64,000 nucleotides of DNA from Quillaja saponaria. Its lineage: Eukaryota > Streptophyta > Magnoliopsida > Fabales > Quillajaceae. Of the stretch, positions 45,601 to 57,800 are shown piece after piece. The stretch's first letter is position 1. Every line of letters begins with the position of its first letter. Location: the NCBI GenBank assembly GCA_029379385.1, contig CM055605.1:14109001-14173000 (forward strand), read 5' to 3'. The notes under the pieces are model-generated. The model made no database searches and had not been told where the DNA came from. It worked only from the letters and a program-made list of their open reading frames with translations. Position numbers and translations under genes: made by a program.

Positions 45601-48600
45601 ACTTGTATGATGTCCTCTTCTGATTTATTCAATCATTCTGTCATATTTATAAAATGAGAACTTACTTGAGGTTTCCCTTCAACTTTCATGTCTACTAATA
45701 TTAGACTGTTAAAGAAATCCATTATGAAAATGACGAATATGCAAAGAAGTTCGGTATTGAAGTTGACATCAATCGTTCTGTTCTTCCAGCACCACGGGTT
45801 AGTAAATCATTCTCCAATTTAAATATGCTGCTTAAAATTTTCTGACACATAACACTTTTGTTCTTGAGGACCCAGATACTATCAAAACTCTAATAACTTC
45901 TTATTGTAACCAAAACAGCTTAAATATAGTGACTGTGGAAATGAGAATTTTTGCCAGCCGCAAGGTGGGCAATGGAACACGAGGAACAAGGTACCACAAC
46001 ATTATTTGTTAGAATCAACAATATATTAATCTTCTTGAGCTCAAAGGAAGAAGTAATTTGTTCAATTTATCCTTTCTTATTATTGTCATTTCAATTAATA
46101 GGGAAAGAATATAGTCTCTTAGCAGATTATTTCTTTAGATTATATCATAGAGCATAATTGGTATTTATGATGTCTTCCCTTAAAGTACGACTTACTATAG
46201 TTAGTATCCTTACTAATTTGTATGTGTATATATAATCAACAGAAAATGTTTTCTGGGGGAGCCGTAAATCGGTGGTCATGTATATTTTTTACCGACTATG
46301 TAAATGACAGAGCTGCAAATAATTTTTGCGAGGAGCTTGCTAATATGTGCCGTAAATCTGGCATGGTAAGATCTTCCACAGTTTGATTTTGTACTATTTA
46401 CATGGAATGAAGTCCCTAACAAAAGTTTAAACATTTATTTACTGTTAAAGGAATTCTCTTCTCGTCCTGTATTCGGTGCACGTAAGGCGTGGCCTGAACA
46501 GATGGACATGGCTATAACAAAGTTGCGAGATGATGCCTTAGCCCAAAATATGAGCCTTGATCTTCTGATTGTGATTTTGGCTGAAAATAATGGGTCTCTT
46601 TATGGTATGTGGCTTCCTCACTGAGTTGAGTTTGATTGCAGTTAGGTCCTTTATTTCAACAAACAAATTGTTTTCTGCCTCTTATGCAAATTATAAGCAT
46701 AATTATGTCTTTTAACAAACAAAAATCATGTAATGCTTGCAATACTATGTTGATCAGTCCATATAGGGCACAGAAAACAAGGTCTGAAGGTTTTAGGTTT
46801 TATAAATAACTTGCAATCTAATGCTCTGCTTTTGATTCTTGGACTTGCATATTCTGGTAATGGCTTCAAAATTGGAGTAGAAGTTTATATTTATCTTGTT
46901 CTTAGATTAAGTGCATGGAAGTTTATAATTGAATTTTGGGCAAATAAAAGAATTGGAAAGCTCTTGTGGATATATGATATTTAACAGACTATATTCTCAC
47001 CTTCTATAACACTTTCAACTTCTAGTATTCATTATATTTTTGTTTTACAGGAAAATGTCAAACTGTAATGATCCGCTTTCTATTTATTTATTTTTATTAC
47101 TAATTCAACGTTAACTACTTCATGATCTGGTTTTTGTTATGCAGGGGACGTAAAGTGAAAATGTGAAATAGACCTTGGTCTAGTTTCACAATGCTGCTTA
47201 TCTAAGCATGTAGGAAGGATGAGCCCGCAGTACCTGGCGAATGTTGCTTTGAAGATAGATGTCAAGGTAAGAAATCATGGATTAATAAATATTAACATCA
47301 CATATCATATTGCATTATGCACCCACGCTGTTGATCCTTTTTTGCTTTTCACCTTCTAAAATATAATTTTATGTACAGGTTGGGGGAACAAATACAGTGC
47401 TTGAGGATTCTTTCTATCAACGCCTGCAATTTGTTAGAGGCAAAACAACTATAATTTTAGGTGCCGATGTAACACATCCTAATCCTGGCGATGATAATAG
47501 TCCTTCAATTGCAGCGGTATTTAAACCTTTGATTTTATTTTCTTCTAACATAATACTAGAATGTGTATGGTTCATTTCCTACCCCATATTTCATACACCA
47601 TTATTGTTGAAGAAATTCAAAAGCCTCCATATTGCCATGTCCTAGAATTTCCAAAGAAATCGTTTCCCTCCCATCCTTTTTGCCATGAGCTAGAAGAGGT
47701 TCCCTTCCCATTCGTCAAAGAAAAAGAGAATGGTTAGCAATTGTCTACCAGAATTAGATCGCCATGATCAACAAAATAGACCAAGAACAAGATCCCCCTT
47801 TTGCCATGAATTAGATGATCCATTAAGTGTATGTGGTTGTAAGGTTCAGGAAATGTAATGAATATATTGATAACTTATCTAAAATAAATTTCAATATTAA
47901 GAGAATCCTAAGAATCCATATCTTCTAGAAGCTCTATATGGCTTAACCCATACATCTCAACAAAACACCTTCAACACACGCTCAAACTTAGCATAGACAA
48001 ATTATATATTATGCTTCCATTGTGTCAAATTGCCAACATATCTTACTTATGTATTCTCCTTCATTTCAATGCAGGTAGTTGCTTCGCAAGACTGGCCATA
48101 CGTCACAAAGTATGCATGTTGTCTTTCTGCACAAGTTGGCCAAGAAGAGATGATTTCTGACCTATATAAAGAAGGGGAAGAGTCATCAGGAAAGAGGGGG
48201 AAGCATGATTAGGTTTGGATTTTTCTACCCATTTCCCCCACCCCATTTCTCCAGCTTTTCTATCTCACAGTCAGTTCGACTGTACAACCACAGTTTACCC
48301 ATGAATCAGCTATATCATCTCAGTGGACTCACCTAAAGATGTCTCACTATATAATTGTTTCTCTTTGGTGGATTGTGTGGTACCTACCTCTGAAATCTTT
48401 ACGGGCTTATGATTTCATAATGATATTCCCTTTTTTATTTTTTATTTTGTAACTATTTACACAGAGAACATCTCTTGTCATTTTATCAGAGGAATAACAA
48501 GCGGAAGCCTAAAAGTATTATATACTACAGGTATATTGTGGTATCTTTCATTTATTCTTTAAGCTGTGGATGTTCATTAACTGATCCCAACCTTCATATG

Positions 48601-50098
48601 CATTTTTTTCTTTATAGAGATGGAGTGAGCAAAGGGCAGTTTCTTCAAGTTTTGCAAAGCGAATTGATAGCAATTCAAAAGGTATATCTAATAATCTTGT
48701 TTCAAAAAACTTTGATAATCTATTGATGTTGTACATTTTATTCCTAACAAATTTTACCTCCGATGATGGTGAGCTAATTATTATTAGGATCTTGATTAAT
48801 TATAGGCATGGAAGTCATTGGATAACCAGGATCCGCCTCCGATAACATTTGTGGTTGTCCAGAAGCGTCACCGTACAAGGTTATTTCCAACTGATCTAAG
48901 GTTGACGGATAAGAGTGGAAACATTGTTCCTGGTAAGATGCTGTGATGTTTGCTTTATTATTGTTATTCTTTCTAAATATGACTACTGATTAAAACTTTC
49001 ATTTGTTAGATAACATTCAAGATGATCCTACTTGCTGATTGTATATTATTTTTTTGGAACTTTATTTTTTGGAACTATTGTGGACTCACATATATGTCAT
49101 CCTACTCAATTTGACTTTTACTTGTGTAGTCATGCTGGCATTCAAGTAAACATTTATTTGTTGCCATAAACTGTTTAACGTCTAAATTTTTCCGAAGATA
49201 GAAAGAGAATAACTCTTTGGGTTTTGGGAAAAGTGCTCGAGGGATAATATCTCAACAAGCACCCTATGGTTCTAATACTAGGGGGCAGAAAATTTACATG
49301 GTGCCTCTGCCAGTTGAGCTAACAACTGGTTGGCTTAACACTTAATTTTCTAACATATTATTATCACTTTTTAATCAGAATCAGTGATGTTTTACTTTCT
49401 TGATTTGTCGTAAAAAACATAATCTGATTATATTAACTGTTCAGATTCCTAGTTTACTATATCATAGTGTAAGAACAATGTTTAAATCCTCAATTCAATT
49501 TTCTTCTTGTTATATGAAGGGAACTAGCAGGCCTGCTCATTATCATGTCCTTTGGGATGACAACAAATTTACAGCTGATGAACTCCAAGCTCTTACAAAC
49601 AGCCTTTGTTACATGTACATATATACTTTCTTTAAACTTCATTCTTCATCACTCAGTTTCTGTACTTTCTTTTTCTTTAAGATCGATGCACAACTAATTG
49701 CTTATACTGTGTGTATATATATATATATATATTGTAATTAATGCAGATATGCTAGGTGTACACGCTCTGTCTCCTATGGTAATTAAAATTACAAGCTGTC
49801 TCTATTTCTGTTTGTACTGAAAACTTAATAAGAGGTATTAGGAAGAAGCTGATTTTCGGTTAAACATATTATTATCTTTGCAATGGCTGTGGCACCTGCA
49901 TACTATGCTCATCTAGCTGCTTTTCGTGCGCGCAAGTACATTGCGGGATTTGATTCATCACAACAGGATGATCATACCTCGATGACGAGCAGCAGTGGTG
50001 GACATGCTGGTCTCGGCCTTACTCGAGGTGCACAGGTCCCGGTTTTTCAACTTCCACCAATCCATGAGAGTCTCAAGCAAGTCATGTTCTACATTTAA
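42621..50098 (+). pseudogene. AGO5: ARGONAUTE gene of the AGO5 type, broken
   Basis: Small-RNA-guided silencing protein family. Coding exons: 42621-43351, 43466-43674, 43768-43914, 44005-44135, 44254-44366, 44467-44573, 44669-44807, 44895-45011, 45705-45797, 45919-45990, 46243-46365, 46451-46604, 47145-47266, 47379-47516, 48075-48212, 48465-48530, 48618-48681, 48806-48932, 49072-49145, 49520-49614, 49747-49778, 49884-50098. Phases fit throughout except at the lesions; total about 1,070 codons, normal for the family. Order: Gly/Arg-rich N-terminus, N domain ([20 protein letters not shown]), PAZ, MID (ENNGSLYG loop), PIWI with GADVTHP, YRDGVS and [11 protein letters not shown]. Closest by eye to AGO5: [16 protein letters not shown] and QLPPIHESLKQVMFY. 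Lesions: frameshift before the stop at 43149; TAG 44916-44918; TGA 47156-47158; frameshift near 48185; acceptors lost at 49070-49071 and 49882-49883; GC donor at 44367. Symbol is by similarity; the true orthologue may lie elsewhere. Confidence 0.88.
42643..42790 (+). repeat. 30-bp in-frame tandem repeat encoding GGRSGYDGNR
   Basis: Five units with 'tctg(a/g)gtatgat' landmarks at 42651, 42681, 42711, 42741 and 42771. Each encodes ten residues rich in Gly and Arg (RGG-like), as expected of AGO1/AGO5 N-termini. Unit differences are few (GFDGSR once), so the repeat is young or homogenised. Confidence 0.9.
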
Positions 50099-50810
50099 AC
50101 TAACTAAAGTTATCTAGCTAGATATTACTTATTCCAGGAAGCTTTTTTTTCTATTGACCTTCGTGCTTTTTTCTTTGGCGGCAATAAAATATCAAGACAA
50201 TTGTGGTTTTGGAATTTGTACTTTATAGATGAAGGAAGGTTTGTTTTTATTTTTTCTTCTAAAGATTATGACAATCTTTTATTCGTATCCATTTTTGTGT
50301 ATGCGGCAAACCATGCTTGTAGATCTTGGACCTCTTAATAACTTGTTAGGAATGAATTGCGTATGTATGTGACTATTCTGTCATCACTACTTTAGATGAA
50401 TCTTTTATGTAGTTTTCAATATTTGAAAACTTGAGCAATCAGTAAAAATTTGTTAAGAATTAAATTCTGCCCTCACTTGGGATATTATGAGATTTATTAG
50501 AATTAAGATAGTTATTTTGTTGTACTCATAAATTAATTGAGATTCCTACAAATAAAAAAAAATAAAAAATTACTACCCGAAATGACAATTTAGTTGACAA
50601 ATTTAATAATTATACTGTGGTCAGTTTTTCATTCTAAAAAGTAATTTTGTCTTAGCAATGATTTAGACTTAGAGGTATGTGACTGGGAAGAATTTTCTTG
50701 TTTCTTATTTCTCGGGATATTATATTAAACAAAATAAATGATAGAAGTTACCAGTTACAACTAGTTAGGTTTTAAAAAATCATTTTAGATAAGCTAGGAA
50801 AACAAAATAT
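50099..50810. other. 3' flank of the AGO5-like locus
   Basis: Includes the probable 3' untranslated region; an 'aataaa'-type signal occurs in 'ggcaataaaatatc' near 50180. No gene. Confidence 0.5.
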
Positions 50811-53800
50811 TAAGGGCTCGTTTAATGTATTGTATAAGGATAATATGATATATAGTATAAGGCTGTCACACCTTTCATGAAAACATGACTGGCCGAAAGA
50901 TTGGTTAGCTCAATCACCGTAACACTGACTTACAAAACAAGATAACAAACATGACTCATGACTTAACTAAAGCATAAAAGTAACTTTTCTAAAATTGAAG
51001 TTCATTGTAAAAAAAAATTGTTTTATGAAACAATTAATTAGTTATTGAATATTTTGGTAGAGGTTTCCTGCGATATCAAAATACAAACACATATGCTCAA
51101 AATTTCGCACAACAATGACACAAATAATAAGGAGCTACGCTCCATCTACATCGTAAACAAGACAACTAACTAGACTACATCATACGAAATTAGACGCCCC
51201 ACAGTGCTAATGTGATTGCAAACTTTTATCATTGATTTCAAGTCTGAGATCCTGAAAAATACCTTGCCATATTTTGTTGGCAAGTCACTAGCTCGACGAT
51301 GCCATATATAGAATTCTTGTTACTAAAAAAAAAAATTTCACAAGAGTGGGATAAGTCTTACGGACTTCGTGAGTGAAAAATCATATCCAAAGGGTACTAG
51401 CATCACTCAACACAAGTATATAACATATATAGTCAATCAACATCATATAACAATGCTTGTGCTTTAACTCAAAATATACGTACAAATTTGTAATCGTCAT
51501 AAATTCACAAATTATATGATTCATAGTATCATAAATTAGTTAGAGCAATCACAGCATACAAAGCAAACAAAGGGCCAACGAGTAACCCAGCTTCGCACAA
51601 CAATTTCACTCCCTAATGGGCATTTACGTGCCCGCACAACATATTAATCTTTGTACATGATCCAACCCACCAGGGCTGAGCACTCAAACTTTTAAAAATA
51701 TTTATCAGAATTAGAATATCTTGAAATTTTAAACCAAAATATCTTAGGTGCACCTAGATTTTTAATTTCAGAGATAAAATCATTTTTCATAAAAACAAAG
51801 TGCCCTTATCAACCACAACCAATATTAAACAAATATAATTCAAATGCATCATTGAAATATTGTACTTGCTTATTTTCTATATATCACATATGTTCAAGTG
51901 CACATGTAATCCAATATAATAATCTAGCCCCTAAAGGCAACAATTGACTATTCACCGGTTTACAAATCTTGTTCGTCACTTTGTCTTGTGCTCACGTATG
52001 TCATCAGGCCCACAAAGGGTCCGGAATTGAATTCATAATTTCAAATAATACTTAATTCATAAACGTTATCGTTATAATTTTTTAACTACTAGGCTTATGT
52101 ATATCAATTTATATAGGTCTCTCATGAAAGTTATTTATTAAGCTATTACATATCAAGTAGCATGAATTGTATTTTATGTGGTAAGGTTAATAATGAAGAC
52201 ACATTTTAAATATCTTGACAATGCATAGGGTAGAAGAAACCATTAGAAAAGATAGAAGGCTCTTAGTGAATTAGGGATGTGGAAACTGTCCAAATTTGAA
52301 ATTTGGACCAATGTTCACTATAATGGTCATATCTTCTTTTACGGAATTCCGAATTCAGTTTCGTAAAATTTATTAAATACTAGACACATCTAGCTTTATA
52401 CTGGTATATCATTTATAATTTTTAGAATACAGTTTATTTTTTGAAGTTGCATCAAATTTCACAAAATGCAGGATTTTGACAATTCTGACCTTATCTTAGT
52501 TAATTGAACACAATTTTCTCTAGAAAAAAACGAAATCCAATTCCGTTTGTCGGGTTTATTAATAGAAAAGTATATATATCTTTCTTATTTAGAAAATTTT
52601 CCTAAAATTAGTCGTGAACCCACTCAATTCCTTACGTGAACCAAAAATAGGGTACTGAAAATTCTACATGACCTAGCCGGAGTCTAATAGGTTTAACTAA
52701 TAACATACTTGGAACCAAGCTGCAAAATTTTGTAGACATCGTCTCAGATCCTAAGCTACATTTTCTATTTTGAACTCTTAATTTAATTAACCTCGAAGGC
52801 ACCCAAAATACCAGATCTTTCAACCCACAAAATCTGACCCTGCATCTGTTTAATAATCTCTTTAACCCTCATTCCCTTGCAATTAGTTTCATTTAGGCAT
52901 GTATTAACATTTGATTTCTCCTAAGCATTCTTTCAAACATCTAATGCACATATTTTACCTTAAAACATGTATATATATACATACTTCCTAATAAAATCAA
53001 TCAATCTCTTAAAGCTTTATATCATTCTTATACCAATAATTGAATTAAACTTGGTTTGATTCATCAAGGTGACCAAAAGCTTGAATCCCACATTTCAGTA
53101 CCAAGTTCCTCTAAAAATTAATGTTAACTACCTTCAAGTTAGTATTCTTACACTCTTGTTCATACCTCCATAAGTCCTACAACTAATTATCACTAAGCAA
53201 GAAGATAAATTTTACTTAAATAAGGACAAGAAGATTACCACCCACGGTTCTTGCCTAACACTTGAAGCTGCCTTAGTTGGATTTGTGGCTGTCATTGGGA
53301 AACTCTTGTTGCCCCCGGTTGTAGCTACTTCCACCACCTTGAGCAGCTACCTACACCAAACAAATGTACCCCACGGTTGATGAAAGGTGCAGGGAAGGGA
53401 AAACAAGTACTAACTGTACGGGAAGAGCAAAGGCTGACCAAGGTGAAATTAGTAGCAAAAGGAAAATTTTTTCAGCTGCTACACACACGAATTTGAAAGA
53501 AAGGAAAGAAAAATCAAAACAAGGTTGCTGTCTAAGGTTTCCTGCACCTCTCTGCCGAGCTTCCTTGCTTGATTTTTAGCTCCTACAAACCCATCTTAAG
53601 GCTAAATTGATGAAGGGACCAACTATGTTGACAAAGGAAGAAGGTGAAGTTAATGCCCTACCAAGAAAAACACCAAAACAGGCAGCAGAAAACCAGAAAA
53701 ACAAAGAAGTGAAGAAGAGTCGGGAAGGTACTGATTGGTGCCCAAAATAAGGAAAGAAAAGGAAATAATGAGAGAGAGAAAAAAAGAAAAAAAGAATTGA

Positions 53801-54338
53801 TGAAGTCAAGGTAACATGTGGCTCTAATCAATCCTTCCTTTATACACTAATATATAGTTTTATACATATATACACACACTTATCTAATTCAATTTCCTTT
53901 GTTTGTATTATGTTTCACATCTAAAAAATAAAATTTGCATAAAACATAGCCTATAAAATTAATTTTAAGGTCGAGAAAATCTTCAGGGCATAATTATTCC
54001 TACTTTATACCTATGGATATATACACACCTATATAAATACTTGCCAACTTAACTTCATTTTATTTATTATCATTCCGCCTATCTATACAAGTTATACTTA
54101 AAAAAAAATTTATTTTTTATTTTTTAATTGGAATACTAACATATCGGGTTAGAACAAAGACTTTCAGTTGATTCATATTCAATGTTTAATAACAACATGA
54201 TAGTATAGATTTATATTGTTGTTATAGGGGGAAGGGAAAGAGTAAGACTATAATATAACAATAACATAACTATATAATCTAATACATTATATAATCTTAA
54301 ACTATAGGCTCTTATATAATGCGACAAATGAGTCTTAA
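50811..54338. mobile_element. PIF/Harbinger-like MITE split by a long LTR
   Basis: Left end 'gggctcgtttaatgtattg' from 50814, flanked by TAA (50811-50813). Right end read on the minus strand 'agactcatttgtcgcatta' from 54335, flanked by TAA (54336-54338). The termini agree at about two thirds of 25 positions, and most differences are transitions. The halves 50814-50863 and about 54236-54335 are separated by about 3.4 kb of LTR sequence. Confidence 0.55.
50864..54235 (-). repeat. Long-LTR family, copy 2
   Basis: Minus-strand copy. Its terminal 'ggtgtgaca' is the reverse complement of 50864-50872. Read on the minus strand it shows the same landmarks as copy 1: 'gagtgctcagccctggtggg' (about 51670-51690), 'ctgggttactcgttggccc' (about 51573-51592), 'gaagtccgtaagacttatcc' (about 51353-51372), 'gtaagtcagtgttacggtg' (about 50916-50934) and 'cggccagtcatg' (about 50884-50895). 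The upstream part (53200-53800) contains a C/T-rich leader on the minus strand. The distal end near 54235 is approximate. Long-LTR gypsy (Tekay/Del) origin is inferred. The two short frames at 53364-53809 are not genes. Confidence 0.55.
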
Positions 54339-54934
54339 ATATTTTAAGAAAAAGATTAAGAAACAAAATGAGAGTAGCTTGATATCATTTTTATCATTAA
54401 TTACATTGGAACATGAAATATGATCAATTATGATGGTCACAAATTTTTATTACTTATTGTGGGTTTATGCAGATCACATCCTATTGCTATCAATAATACC
54501 ACAGATTTTTTGGTTCCTTATTTTTTCACGATGTTAAATACATTGCAACCGCAACAGTTAAAATTATAAATAGCACAAAATATTCAAAACTAATCAGACT
54601 AGTCTCATGATGACTTCTCTACTTAGTTAAAATTATATATGTTGAATTCTCGTTTTTGGAATAGATCATAGTAATTGTCTGCAGTCAGTGAAAAGGGAAT
54701 TCATTAGTTCTATCTTATAGCAAATGAATGACTATCTATGCATCTGCCTTTTCAACCTCTGAATATAGATACAGACAACCAATTAAAGAAACATCTCCCT
54801 CGAATGCAAAGCTCGGTTAAAGTGATAGTGCCTAAATCAATATATATATTTTTCTATTAGCCAAGTATCCAAAATTTTATGTGTTTTTTTTATTTTTTTA
54901 TTTTTATTTTTATTTTTATTTTTATTTTTATAAT
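54339..54934. other. Spacer with (TTTTTA)n microsatellite
   Basis: AT-rich, no gene. A (TTTTTA)n run lies at about 54883-54931 and may mark the 3' boundary (A-rich tail on the minus strand) of the LINE fragment next to it. Confidence 0.5.
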
Positions 54935-55332
54935 TCCAGAAGCACCATGTTCGGAATTAATTACAGGTGAACTAACTGAATTTAATTTGAACCATGCTAG
55001 TGGGAGGGGACTTCAAGCAACATTCACAATTCTATTGAAAATGGATAAAATTTTATCTTTGCACTCGAATATGGCTTGAAAGATTATGAAATCGCCAATT
55101 GCTAAAATCATCCAACATATCTGACACTAATTGCAGATGTAAATCTTCCCTTGTTAGAGGACCAAAAATCCATTTGTAAATAGGTCCATTATGAAGCAAC
55201 GATTAGTCCAAAAAAAAAAAAAAAAACACAACTTGTTCATTCCGAATAGCCAATCTACAGCCTTTAGACAAAGCTTGTTCCTCCAACTTTACCCCCTAAA
55301 AATCTGAATTGGTGTGAGAATATAGTTGGATA

Positions 55333-55350
55333 CCATATTTATTCTTAAGG
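55333..55350. repeat. 18-bp target-site duplication, left copy
   Basis: 'ccatatttattcttaagg' directly before the 5' LTR; the matching copy at 58479-58496 directly after the 3' LTR differs at one position (a/g). Confidence 0.8.
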
Positions 55351-55697
55351 TGTTAATACAAATATTAACTTAAGCCCAATAAGCCCATGCCCACTAAAGG
55401 CCCTACAAATACAAGCTCTCACACTCTCAAAAAGGGTCATTCTCTCTACACTTTATTTATATACAGCTCTCCCCTTATCTCTCTCTATATACTGACTTGA
55501 TCTTCGGAGTGCTGACAGGTCTCCAGGACCACCCCTATAGGTCTACCGAAGAATGAGTGTAGGAGGCATTGAGGAGACCACCTCGCCAGGTCTCTAGCTC
55601 GGACAAATGGGGAGACCACCTCGCCAGGTCTCCAACTCAGACACATTGAGGAGACCACCTCGCCAGGTCTCTAGCTCGGATAAATTCGACATTAACA
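55351..55697 (+). repeat. 5' LTR with three internal 37-40-bp units
   Basis: Ends with three tandem copies of 'agaccacctcgccaggtct' plus 'c(t/c)a(g/a)ctcggacaaat' (about 55577-55685), each beginning near 55577, 55612 and 55651. The same triplet is present in the 3' LTR (about 58355-58465). The start 'tgttaat' and end 'attaaca' are perfect 7-bp inverted repeats. Confidence 0.92.
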
Positions 55698-55716
55698 TTG
55701 GCGCCGTCTGTGGGAA
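55698..55716 (+). other. Primer-binding site
   Basis: 'ttggcgccgtctgtgggaa' immediately follows the 5' LTR, the usual position and sequence type for plant gypsy elements. Confidence 0.85.
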
Positions 55717-55832
55717 ATTCATATGATTTGAATTTTTTCTAACCTCCACGCAGCTCACCACCTTTCTAAGATATACCACGAACGCCTTATTTCTCAAGCA
55801 AAACAGAGAGCACCCAAGCACCTTTTGGCAGT

Positions 55833-56190
55833 TGCTCTTCCAATCCATTTTCAGGCCAATTCCGGAGACCTGAGACCCCAGGCGACCATCCTTATGGCCA
55901 GTGTCAACCTTCCAGGTCGTCTCGTCGAAACCGCCACCTCGCCGGAGCAGCCACACGCCCCCACGCATGGCCTCAAGTGGCGGCACTCCAACCAGGTCGC
56001 CAGATTTTGTACACAGCGAGCTGCTCTTCCAGTCCATTTTCAGGCCAATTTTGGCGACCTGAAACCCCAGGCGACCATCCTTATGGCTGGTGTCACCCTT
56101 CCAGGTCGTCTCGTCGAAACCGCCACCTCACCGGAGCAGCCACGCACCCCTACGCTCGACCTCAAGTGGCGGCACTCTACCAGATTTATG
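55833..56190 (+). repeat. 189-bp tandem duplication (63 codons per unit)
   Basis: 'tgctcttcca(a/g)tccattttc' starts at 55833 and 56022. Because 189 is a multiple of three, the plus-strand frame 55825-56238 contains two versions of a 63-residue unit (QANSGDLRPQATILMA... and QANFGDLKPQATILMA...). The changes do not clearly favour one frame and the protein resembles nothing known, so coding function is not claimed. Confidence 0.85.
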
Positions 56191-57184
56191 AATGGTGCAT
56201 GCATGCTCCCAACTCGGCCCAACAAGAGTTCAGCCTAATAAAAAATACAGATCGCCAACTCGGGCTGACAAACATAGCCTACCATGTCAGCCCAAATCCA
56301 AAAACATCCCCGGTTTATCTATTTTTGCTATCCGGTCCCTATACTTCATGTATGTTATGGTAATGATCCATATAGTCTACATATTTACACAATTGGCTCA
56401 AAATTTTAAATAATTATAATTTTGACCGTTAATTTAATAATTTTTCACATTTGGACCATATATATTTTTTAATTAAATAAATAGCCCAAATGTTTATAAA
56501 TTCACATAATTACCATATCTCTTTTCATACTTATCAAATATGCCCCTATCATTTATACTACTTGCTTAAATGATTCGACCTAATTGCACAATAGTCCACA
56601 AGATTTTATATTATCATATAATTGATCGAAATAATTATAGAAAATTCTTTGAATGACCTAAAAATTTATAAATTTTACACAAATTGCTTGCAAATTTCTA
56701 TGTTCTTATAGAAACTCTTGTCAACTTTATATCTTCATGCAAATCTACTAGAATCGAATGCTTAGCTTAATTAATATTTGCTTAATTATTGGATTACATG
56801 TTCATCAACAACAAAATATTCCAAGTCTTGAAGATATTAAATCATTCACTGAAGATTCATTCACTCGTCTAAAACATCATAATTGTGGGGCCATAACAAA
56901 GATGAGCCAATTACTCACTTGATAAAATAATTGGCGTCTTAGGTATAGTGGACCAGTAATTCACCTCGCCTACATCCTGCACTTTATAGTCGAATCAAAA
57001 TAATAATTGCAATGCAACTATATCTTTGATATATTATTGTATATTTATTTAGAAAGCATGTTATTACATGTTTACTATCATATGTGGCTAATGAATTTTC
57101 TGTTGAGATCGACCGTTTGGCCATAGTTGCAGGAAATTTATGCATGTGAAGTAGAAAGGGAGAGGCATAGCCGCCCAAAACCAA

Positions 57185-57800
57185 TCAAAAAGAAATCTCT
57201 AAACTCAGAGTCGAAAACGGTTGAGGTTCACCTGGTCGATCCAACGGCCTTGACAGGGAACTCGACCTCCCTGGTGCTCGCGGTCCAGGCAAGTGAGGCC
57301 GCCAGGTTTCCATCATGCGGTCCAAGCCTCCGCCGAGTTCACCCAAGAAATCTCCAAACCTAGGGTCGGAAATGGTTGAGGTTCACCTGGTCGATCCAAT
57401 GGCCCTGACAAGGAACTCGACCTCCCCGGTGCTCACGATCTAAGCAAACGAGGCCACCTAGGTTTCCATCATGCGGTCCGAGCCTCTGCCGAGTTCACCC
57501 AAGAAATCTCCAAACCCGGGGTCGGAAATGGTTAAGGTTCACCTAGTCGATCCAACGGCCCTGACAGGGAACCCGACCTCCCCGGTGCTCGCGGTCCAGG
57601 CAAGCGAGGCCGTTAGGTTTCAATCCTGCGGTCCGAGCCTCTGCCGAGTTCACCCAAGAAATCTCCAAACCCAGGGGCGAGAACAGTTGAGGTTCACCTG
57701 GTCGATCCAACGGCCCTGACAGGGAACTCGACCTCCCCGGTGCTCGCTGTCCAGGCAAGCGAGGTCGCCAAGTTTCAATCCTGCGGTCCGAGCCTCCTTC
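57185..57800 (+). repeat. 155-bp GC-rich tandem repeat, four copies
   Basis: The landmark 'gaaatctc(t/c)(a)aa' occurs at 57192, 57347, 57503 and 57658, giving steps of 155, 156 and 155 bp. Each unit holds 'ggttcacctggtcgatccaa', 'cggtgctcgcggtccaggca' and 'tgcggtccgagcctc'. Since 155 is not a multiple of three, no single frame runs through the array as a repeat protein. Confidence 0.92.

Noticed and set aside
49241..49330. Possible tRNA or small RNA gene in an AGO intron ('gggataatatctcaac' and following)
   Set aside because: No cloverleaf with A and B boxes could be drawn from it.
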